The position numbers and the translations under genes are program-made. This document shows positions 1-4,494 of a stretch of DNA of 7,787 nt, piece by piece. Origin of the DNA: Candidatus Roizmanbacteria bacterium CG09_land_8_20_14_0_10_41_9 (GTDB lineage: Bacteria > Patescibacteriota > Microgenomatia > UBA1406 > GWC2-37-13); contig PEZG01000039.1 of assembly GCA_002774185.1 (NCBI GenBank), positions 230 to 8,016 of the forward strand. The letters are read 5' to 3'. Position 1 is the first letter of the stretch. Each line of letters opens with the position of its first letter. The notes beneath the pieces were generated by a model. It made no database searches. It was not told the DNA's origin and worked only from the letters and a program-made list of their open reading frames with translations.

Positions 1-357
1 TTTGGTTCCTATGCGTGCATCAGAGATACGGTCTGTGATTCCAGCTGCACCCATACAACCACATCTGAGTGGAGTACAGACACGAATTACGGCCTCGGCT
101 ATTCTCTACAGAACCTAAATAATGGAGATACGCCGTTTGAATATAATGAGTCAGGTAGAACTTTTAGTGCGAAATCTTTCCCCGACACCGAACGATCGCT
201 CTATAATCCCACTGAGACTCCTCAGATTATCATGACGAGCGCTACCTCGAAAGCCAAGTCTTCCGCGTATGTGTGTTACAGAGTTACCGTCTCCGAAACC
301 CAACCTGCAGGATACTATTATAATACCGTTAAATATATAGCAACCGCAAAGTTTTAA
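1..357 (+). CDS. C-terminal part of a secreted surface protein (5' end outside window)
   Basis: This is an open frame from base 1 to a TAA at 355-357, giving 118 residues with no start in the window. It is rich in Thr, Ser, Tyr and Asn and has several cysteines (YAC, VCDSSC, VCYRV), as expected of an exported beta-rich domain with possible disulphides. It has no membrane segment. The end, around QPAGYYYNTVKYIATAKF, is a classic final beta-hairpin of the kind seen in WxL-like and DUF11-like surface proteins of Gram-positives and CPR bacteria. The next gene starts one base after the stop and is a DUF916-like protein, the usual partner of WxL proteins, which supports a surface role. The family assignment is inference from style and context. 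No W-x-L motif is visible in this fragment, so it could simply be another Ig-like ectodomain. The coding frame itself is secure. Confidence 0.7.
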   Translation, partial: FGSYACIRDTVCDSSCTHTTTSEWSTDTNYGLGYSLQNLNNGDTPFEYNESGRTFSAKSFPDTERSLYNPTETPQIIMTSATSKAKSSAYVCYRVTVSETQPAGYYYNTVKYIATAKF

Positions 358-358
358 C

Positions 359-1336
359 ATGAAAAGAATTATTCTCCTCACGTTTGTCATGGGTCTAGTG
401 TTCTACGGTGCGCAAAAGAGTTTTGCCCAGCAACCATTTGATATTACCGCATTTCCGGCAAGACAAGAGATCGCGCTAAGTCCCGGTGAGACAAAATCCG
501 TTCCCGTCGCCTTCTACAACCGCGCGTTGAATTCGACGTTGGGATCCCTTGGGGTTGTTGACTTCATCGTCAAAGGGAATCAAAATTCCCCAATTTTTAT
601 TGAAAAAGAAGCTGTTAGCACGCGCTATTCCGCAGCCTCTTGGATTGAACTCCCTTTTACCCAGGTATCTCTTCCGGCACAAGATAGGACGATCATTTAC
701 CTGTCAGTCACCGCTCCGAAAGATGCGTTACCCGGAGGACATTATGCGTCAGTATATTTTGAGACAAACCCGGTCGGACAACCAGAAGGACAACGGGTGA
801 CGGCAGTGAGCCAACGAATAAATAGCCTTCTCTATATAAAAATTCCCGGAGATATTAAAGAACTTGCTGGCATCACGCAATTTTTATCAAAGAAATTTCG
901 AGAGTACGGACCCATTGACGTGGATACCCACATTGTGAACAATGGTCATATCCACATCCAGCCAAAGGGGAAGATTGTTCTGAAAAACATGTTCGGGATG
1001 TCCATCCAGGAACAAGCGCTCGATGAAAAAAACATATTTCCGGACGCGATTTCAATTTTCACCAATTCACTCGGCCAAAAATGGATGTTCGGGCAATACA
1101 CCGTTGTATTGAATGCTACCTACGGAGAACACAATAAGGCGCTCAGCGCTTCCCGGACCGTATTTGTATTCCCATGGAAAGTCACCCTAGTGGTCTTGCT
1201 CGCTGCAATCATCCTCTTCCTTATCGGGAAGAGTATGTACGAGAAAACCCTGCTTAAGGAAGCCCACTTGGAAGAAGAACTAGAAAAAGAACACGAAGAG
1301 ATCGAAAAGCTAAAACGAGAGTTGAAGAAAGAGTAA
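359..1336 (+). CDS. DUF916 / WxL-interacting-protein-like membrane-anchored Ig protein
   Basis: The product has 325 residues. Residues 1-23 are a signal peptide (MKRIILL, hydrophobic core, SFA before QQP). Residues 25-130 form an Ig-like domain with the hallmarks of DUF916: SPGETKSVPVAFYN early, then SLPAQDRTIIYLSVTAPKDA and PGGHYASVYFE. A second beta domain follows to about residue 270. Residues 273-290 are a single membrane segment (WKVTLVVLLAAIILFLIG). Residues 291-325 are a highly charged Glu/Lys heptad-like helix, probably a short cytoplasmic coiled coil. In Firmicutes, proteins of this family hold WxL proteins at the cell wall; here the partner could be the gene just upstream, which ends one base before this start. 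There is no Shine-Dalgarno sequence before the ATG (CAAAGTTTTAAC), so translational coupling with the upstream gene is likely. The membrane architecture is certain; the family name is a recognition call without a search. Confidence 0.8.
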   Translation: MKRIILLTFVMGLVFYGAQKSFAQQPFDITAFPARQEIALSPGETKSVPVAFYNRALNSTLGSLGVVDFIVKGNQNSPIFIEKEAVSTRYSAASWIELPFTQVSLPAQDRTIIYLSVTAPKDALPGGHYASVYFETNPVGQPEGQRVTAVSQRINSLLYIKIPGDIKELAGITQFLSKKFREYGPIDVDTHIVNNGHIHIQPKGKIVLKNMFGMSIQEQALDEKNIFPDAISIFTNSLGQKWMFGQYTVVLNATYGEHNKALSASRTVFVFPWKVTLVVLLAAIILFLIGKSMYEKTLLKEAHLEEELEKEHEEIEKLKRELKKE

Positions 1337-1341
1337 ACTAA

Positions 1342-1373
1342 CTCCACTGTCCAATTGTTCTATTGCTCCATTG
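1342..1373. repeat. 8-nt degenerate tandem repeat, four copies
   Basis: Four consecutive octamers read CTCCACTG, TCCAATTG, TTCTATTG and CTCCATTG. They lie just after the stop codon of the DUF916-like gene and directly before the large inverted repeat. Period 8 is also the period of the arms of the second palindrome at 2567-2764, which suggests the same kind of sequence growth. There is no reading frame and no known function. Confidence 0.6.
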
Positions 1374-1375
1374 TT

Positions 1376-1526
1376 AAACTCAAATGATAAATGACAAATC
1401 CACAAATCAAATTCCAATATTAAATTACAAATGATTAAAACGTTTTAACCCCGCTCAGCGGGGTTTTAAATTTTGATATTTGATTTTTGAGCTTGATTTG
1501 TTATTTGATTTTTGTCATTTGAGTTT
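1376..1526. repeat. 151-bp imperfect inverted repeat of AAAT-type heptamers
   Basis: The outer ends match perfectly over 12 bases: AAACTCAAATGA at 1376-1387 and its reverse complement TCATTTGAGTTT at 1515-1526. Inwards, both arms consist of short A-rich units (AAATGAT, AAATGAC, AAATTAC on the left; the complements of AAATGAC, AAATAAC, AAATATC on the right), so they pair imperfectly over most of their length. The centre is the GC-rich terminator hairpin at 1447-1465. The right arm is open in a forward frame from a TTG at 1480, which artificially extends the next gene at its N-terminus. It may be a CPR-type intergenic repeat, a MITE-like relic or simply an extended termination hairpin; the sequence does not decide between these. 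Confidence 0.65.
1447..1467 (+). terminator. Rho-independent terminator hairpin
   Basis: The stem AACCCCGC (1447-1454) pairs with GCGGGGTT (1458-1465) around a 3-base loop TCA, and a short T-run follows. It lies 110 bases after the stop of the DUF916-like gene in otherwise AT-rich sequence, so it should end that transcription unit. Because the surrounding sequence is nearly symmetric (TTTTAA before, TTTTAAA after), it could also stop transcripts coming from the other side. Confidence 0.75.
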
Positions 1527-1572
1527 GTTCCTTATACTGGTTTTTCCAGAAAAAATCTGTAATAATAGAATT

Positions 1573-2580
1573 GTGGTAAAAAAGAGTATAACTCAAGTTC
1601 TCGATCGTGGCCTCAAATATTTGCCCTTTATAGGCGCGTGCAGCGTGTTTTTTTTATTTTCCGCCCTATCGATCGTCGCTTTCATCTTCTCTCCCCTACA
1701 GCGGGAGATTCTGGGAGCATCCCAAAAAACCGCGTCTGGTTCAACTACCGTATCCCTTTCCATCGGGATATACCGATTCACCCTGTTTGGATACACGTCT
1801 CCCGAGGCTTTGGTAAGTTTACAAGGTATGGGAATTGTGGACGAAACTATAGCTAATTCACAGGGGTATTTTGAATTCAATAACCGGTTCTCTCCTTTTT
1901 CTCCCCGGGAAGCCTGTTTGACTTCGCGCGATCAATTTGGAAGACTCTCCGCCCCTGTTTGCCTCCCTCCCTTTCCAACGCGCTATGACGTCCGCATTGG
2001 TCCGGTTCTCATGCCTCCAACGCTTTCATTCGACAAAAACGATTATTTTATGGGAGATGAAATTGTGTTAAGTGGACAAGGCATACCCAATACTGACGTT
2101 GATTTTTCCGTATTTATTGATGATAAACAATCGTTCGTGAAATATTTAACAAAGCTGTTCTCTTTCCCAAAACCCGCCTACGCATTGACATTTCCAAAAT
2201 TTACTACAGAATCAGATGCGGACGGAAATTTTTCCCTCTCCATCCCCTCGTCCAACCCGGATATTTACCGACTATTTGCCCAATCATTCTTTCAAAAGGA
2301 AATTTCTCCCAAGAGTAACACACTGAATGTGAAAATACTTCCTATCTGGATGCTTATCATCAAGTTCCTCCTCTTTTTATTCTCTCTTTTGAAATCCCAC
2401 CTATTGGAATTTCTTATTCTAACTCAGTTATTCGGCATCGTTGTCTATTTCTTACGTCGGTATTTAAAACCATATGTGATCGCACATACCAGAGCACTAG
2501 CACTACGGGCTCATTATGAACTACTTTTGAAGGAACACGCCATAATACCTTCACGCTACTCTTCTCAGTTAACGGGTTAA
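1573..2580 (+). CDS. Membrane protein with carboxypeptidase-regulatory-like ectodomain
   Basis: The product has 335 residues from the GTG at 1573. The frame is open upstream to a TTG at 1480, but those 31 residues are a translation of the inverted-repeat arm and are not conserved-looking protein, so GTG (VVKKSITQ) is preferred. Residues 17-40 are a hydrophobic signal or anchor, followed by ILGAS at 46-50, a plausible signal-peptidase site. Residues about 55-135 resemble a carboxypeptidase-regulatory-like beta sandwich: SPEALVSLQGMG, then NSQGYFEF. A second beta domain follows to about 250. Residues 255-294 hold two close membrane segments, then a basic tail (RRYLKPY). No catalytic motif is visible. 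It is probably a surface-exposed structural or binding protein; the name rests on fold resemblance only. There is no clear Shine-Dalgarno sequence. The last codons and the stop are part of the 8-nt GTTAAC repeat that follows. Confidence 0.75.
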   Translation: MVKKSITQVLDRGLKYLPFIGACSVFFLFSALSIVAFIFSPLQREILGASQKTASGSTTVSLSIGIYRFTLFGYTSPEALVSLQGMGIVDETIANSQGYFEFNNRFSPFSPREACLTSRDQFGRLSAPVCLPPFPTRYDVRIGPVLMPPTLSFDKNDYFMGDEIVLSGQGIPNTDVDFSVFIDDKQSFVKYLTKLFSFPKPAYALTFPKFTTESDADGNFSLSIPSSNPDIYRLFAQSFFQKEISPKSNTLNVKILPIWMLIIKFLLFLFSLLKSHLLEFLILTQLFGIVVYFLRRYLKPYVIAHTRALALRAHYELLLKEHAIIPSRYSSQLTG

Positions 2581-2606
2581 CGCGTTGATGAGTTAACGAG
2601 TTAAGG
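2567..2606. repeat. 8-nt GTTAAC-type tandem repeat, five copies
   Basis: Five consecutive octamers read AGTTAACG, GGTTAACG, CGTTGATG, AGTTAACG and AGTTAAGG. The first two overlap the last codons and the stop of the preceding gene, so repeat growth has shaped its C-terminus (QLTG). Three further octamers of the same family lie in inverted orientation at 2741-2764 (reverse complement CGTTAACG, AGTTCACA, GGTTAACT), so this array forms the left arm of the larger palindrome. Confidence 0.7.
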
Positions 2607-2764
2607 AAAAATACTGTTTGTTTTAGTGAGGCGAAGATACCTGTTTTGAGCGACTTGAGAGGTGCGCATCCCGATGCAATCGGGAGAGCACGCTCATGGA
2701 GACGAAAAAACACGGTATCGAGCCTTTACTATCGGATTAGTTAACCTGTGAACTCGTTAACGCG
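2581..2764. repeat. Large palindromic element with nested hairpins between convergent genes
   Basis: The outer arms 2581-2604 and 2741-2764 pair at 19 of 24 positions (counted by eye). Inside, GATACCTGTTTT (2636-2647) pairs with AAAACA plus GGTATC (2707-2719) with one bulged C. Then GAGC (2648-2651) pairs with GCTC (2692-2695), GTGC (2662-2665) with GCAC (2688-2691), and an apical stem TCCCGAT / ATCGGGA (2669-2685) closes on a GCA loop. The element fills the whole gap between two convergent stop codons (2580 and 2776). It could be a bidirectional terminator, a structured RNA or a miniature mobile element. There is no protein frame of note and no target-site duplication that I could identify. 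Confidence 0.6.
2636..2719. other. Core multi-stem hairpin, possible structured RNA
   Basis: This is the best-paired part of the palindrome: a 12-bp basal stem with one bulge, two 4-bp stems separated by internal loops, and a perfect 7-bp apical stem with a triloop at 2669-2685. No run of T follows on either strand close to the basal stem, so it is not a textbook intrinsic terminator. It matches no RNA family I recognise. The same fold is possible on either strand. Confidence 0.45.
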
Positions 2765-2775
2765 ATATTATAAGG

Positions 2776-3189
2776 TTAATCGAACGTGAGGTGCGCTTTC
2801 TGGTTCAGGGAGGATCCATCTACGGTCACGTCAAGATAGTATTCTCCGGTTTTTCCTGAGGAGACATCAAACACAGACTTTCCAAAACCGTCTGTTAAAG
2901 ATTGGATTGTGTCAGTTTTTAAGTTTGGGTTCTGCGTAAGTGAAACGGTTTTTCCGAGAACCCCGAGCCCCTGATTGTTTAACACGAAAACAGTAACGCG
3001 GATCTTCTCCTGGGTATTGGCCTTGGCTTGAAGAGGAGAAACGAACACGTAGGAATTATCCACAGAAAAGCTCGCTTGACTGACGCTGGCTCTTCCGGTC
3101 AAAAACTTAGCCTCATACAACCAAAAGAAAGATGAAAATGCAAGGAGAACTAACAACACCAGAAACAAAAGAGCCAAAACTCTACTCAT
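2776..3189 (-). CDS. Small membrane-anchored Ig-like (Big_1/invasin-like) protein
   Basis: The product has 137 residues. The frame is open 44 codons further upstream to 3321, but the ATG at 3189-3187 is chosen because a near-consensus promoter ends six bases before it and because MSRVLALLFL starts directly with the membrane segment. Residues 4-26 are a strongly hydrophobic anchor. Residues 41-137 form one Ig-like domain with a bacterial Ig-like domain 1 pattern: EKIRVTVFVLNNQGLGVLGK, then SLTDGFGKSVFDVSSGKTGE and YYLDVTVDG. Family members sit in invasin/intimin-type surface proteins; a lone anchored copy probably acts as an envelope structural or adhesion module. It is transcribed alone, convergent with the 1573-2580 gene and divergent from the recombinase-like gene. 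It has no cysteines and no catalytic motif. Confidence 0.75.
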   Translation of the reverse strand: MSRVLALLFLVLLVLLAFSSFFWLYEAKFLTGRASVSQASFSVDNSYVFVSPLQAKANTQEKIRVTVFVLNNQGLGVLGKTVSLTQNPNLKTDTIQSLTDGFGKSVFDVSSGKTGEYYLDVTVDGSSLNQKAHLTFD

Positions 3190-3195
3190 AGTTAC

Positions 3196-3224
3196 ACTAT
3201 AAGGAATAAAAAAGGTCATGTCAA
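3196..3224 (-). promoter_or_regulatory. Sigma70-type promoter, probably giving a leaderless mRNA
   Basis: On the minus strand, TTGACA (3224-3219) is followed by a 17-base spacer and TATAGT (3201-3196). Six bases then separate the -10 box from the ATG at 3189, so a start site seven bases after the -10 falls on the A of the start codon. No Shine-Dalgarno sequence could be carried by such a transcript. The boxes match consensus at 6/6 and 5/6, which makes this one of the best-supported sites in the window. Confidence 0.75.
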
Positions 3225-3754
3225 GATGGTTGTAAGCATAAAATACTTTGACGCGTTGAGGCCGGCTAGAATACGGGTGGATAATATATAGCAGACTCTT
3301 AATTGAAGTGAAAAAACGCACGTTAGTGATTCCTATTCCTGACGCATTAAATTTAGAAAAAGATCTCTCACAACGTGATTTTTTGCAGCTTTAGTTCTAC
3401 CTAAAGCCATTATCTGAAAAACGAATTTAATAATATAGAGGTTTAGATTATTATGGCAATCTAAATTGACAAAAACGATAAATTTTTCTCCAAAAACACC
3501 CAACAAACAAATTTACATTAATTAAATTGGCGTGGGCTCATTTTTCCACCTAGGCGTGAAAATAAAACTAGAAAAACTATAAGGCTACCATACTATAAGA
3601 TTAAATATATACTTTGATATATTAAGGTTGTGTATTTTCCCATGCGGTAATTGAGTTAAATGCGCTTAAATAATATTATAAGCTTACTTTACTGCCTCCT
3701 TGTTCTTCATATTTTGCCGTAAAAAACTATATCATAATATGATCAAAATACCTC
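3225..3754. other. AT-rich divergent intergenic region without a recognisable gene
   Basis: About 530 bases separate the two divergent promoters. The sequence is visibly richer in A and T than the flanking genes, and no frame with protein-like character was found. Two small perfect hairpins occur: GCTTTAG / CTAAAGC with a 6-base loop (3388-3407), and TTTAGATT / AATCTAAA with an 8-base loop (3442-3465). Neither is followed by a T-run typical of terminators. A tight palindrome lies near the right end (3731-3743). I see no tRNA, repeat array or transposon end. It probably holds regulatory sites or remnants of lost sequence. Confidence 0.5.
3731..3743. promoter_or_regulatory. 13-bp palindrome upstream of the recombinase-like gene, possible operator
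   Basis: ATCATA, one central A, TATGAT: a perfect 6-bp inverted repeat centred about 54 bases before the predicted transcription start at 3791 and ending 11 bases before the -35 box. The position suits an activator or repressor site. In AT-rich DNA such palindromes also arise by chance. Confidence 0.3.
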
Positions 3755-3784
3755 TTGACAAGTTTATTATTATTGTTCTATGAT
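3755..3784 (+). promoter_or_regulatory. Sigma70-type promoter overlapping the upstream start candidates
   Basis: TTGACA (3755-3760), an 18-base spacer, then TATGAT (3779-3784). The predicted start of transcription, seven bases on, is 3791, one base before the ATG at 3792. The two upstream in-frame ATGs (3780, 3783) lie inside the -10 box and so cannot be on this transcript. This both fixes the likely start codon and implies a leaderless mRNA, like the divergent gene. Confidence 0.7.
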
Positions 3785-3791
3785 GAAATTA

Positions 3792-4313
3792 ATGGACAAT
3801 AGGTATAATCTTTGTAATCTCGAAGCCTCATTCAGGCAATTTCTTCTTGCGGGAAATGAAAATCTTATTTTACATGCAAATACTATTAAAAATTACCTTT
3901 CTGATCTCCGTCATTTTATAGGATGGAGCCAATTATTAGCCTCAAATCTACCGATAGACAAGATTTTAACCGCCTCAAAGATCGCCTCCTATAAGGATTA
4001 TCTCACGGAGAATAAAGTGCCCGGCAAAAGCATCAATCGCCGTTTATCTACGCTGAGAAAATTTTGTACATTTTGTATTTCTCAAGGCTGGCTAACGGAA
4101 AACCCCGCGAAGAAAATTCAGAATTTTGGAGTTGTCGCAAGACCACAAGTCAGTGATTTGCCCAATCCAACAGATATGTTAAATCAGTTTAAACTTCACC
4201 TTATTGGGAATCGAGTTGACGAACAAACCGTTTCTAACTATATAGAGACTTTAGAGCAAATTATGGCTCTTCTAATTATAAATTCTCAACAATCCCATGA
4301 TAGAACGACATGA
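3792..4313 (+). CDS. Tyrosine-recombinase core-binding (SAM-like) protein lacking the catalytic domain
   Basis: The product has 173 residues from ATG 3792, chosen because the promoter -10 box covers the earlier ATGs. Residues about 10-110 match the XerC/XerD-type N-terminal core-binding domain: ASFRQFLLAG, TIKNYLSDLRHF (31-42), SKIASYKDYL, INRRLSTLRKFCTFCISQGW (81-100), then ENPAKKI. In full recombinases of about 300 residues a catalytic domain with the R-K-H-x-x-R-H/W-Y set follows. Here there is instead a linker and a second, shorter SAM-like helix pair (128-161, LNQFKLHLIG and SNYIETLEQI), then a stop. No catalytic motif appears in any frame downstream. The protein can plausibly bind DNA or protein partners but cannot recombine on its own. 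The next long gene begins with a related SAM-like segment, so the two likely belong together. It may be a decayed recombinase or a repurposed domain. Confidence 0.75.
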   Translation: MDNRYNLCNLEASFRQFLLAGNENLILHANTIKNYLSDLRHFIGWSQLLASNLPIDKILTASKIASYKDYLTENKVPGKSINRRLSTLRKFCTFCISQGWLTENPAKKIQNFGVVARPQVSDLPNPTDMLNQFKLHLIGNRVDEQTVSNYIETLEQIMALLIINSQQSHDRTT

Positions 4314-4482
4314 CCCTACCTTTGTCTCTGTTACGGGTTTTTTCGGGTCGTTATACCAACATTTTAGGAGTTTTTTTGATCCGGGAATAGAGGGAACTCC
4401 TTATATAGGAGAGCTTCCTGAAGCCAAAATAACTCATAAACCCTCACGGTTTTTGGTTCGCAAGCGAATGATGTTAAGGTAA
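4297..4482 (+). CDS. Short overlapping ORF, possibly the frameshifted tail of the preceding gene
   Basis: This 61-residue frame starts with ATG inside the end of the previous gene (17-base overlap) and ends 12 bases before the adhesin start, in the adhesin's reading frame. No Shine-Dalgarno sequence precedes it. It contains FFGSLYQHFRSFFDPG, then GTPYIGELPEAK and a basic end (RFLVRKRMMLR). It looks like a natural polypeptide, yet begins without a domain boundary. It may be the original C-terminal region of the recombinase-like protein, separated by a frameshift, or a translationally coupled small protein. I recognise no family. Two in-frame stops (4480 and 4489) separate it from the adhesin, so it is not simply that gene's N-terminus. 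Confidence 0.4.
   Translation: MIERHDPTFVSVTGFFGSLYQHFRSFFDPGIEGTPYIGELPEAKITHKPSRFLVRKRMMLR
4474..4479 (+). promoter_or_regulatory. Weak Shine-Dalgarno-like TTAAGG before the giant adhesin
   Basis: TTAAGG ends 15 bases before the ATG at 4495, longer than the usual 5-9 base spacing, with an A/T-only stretch between. It is the only purine-rich element near this start. Other starts in the window have even less, so initiation here may depend on the AT-rich unstructured leader or on coupling to the ORF ending at 4482. Confidence 0.3.
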
Positions 4483-4494
4483 TTTTTTTAAATT

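Noticed and set aside
1376..2764. CRISPR array made of the short repeats
   Set aside because: Units are 7-8 bases, degenerate and without spacers, and no cas gene is present.
3466..3471. TTGACA in the divergent intergenic region
   Set aside because: No acceptable -10 box lies 15-19 bases downstream and no gene follows it closely.
3695..3701. Minus-strand AAGGAGG, a perfect Shine-Dalgarno sequence
   Set aside because: No ATG, GTG or TTG occurs 5-10 bases downstream on that strand and no frame of useful length follows.
4397..4411. CTCCT-TATAT-AGGAG hairpin in the 61-codon ORF
   Set aside because: It has only five base pairs, lies inside a possible coding frame and has no following T-run; likely chance.
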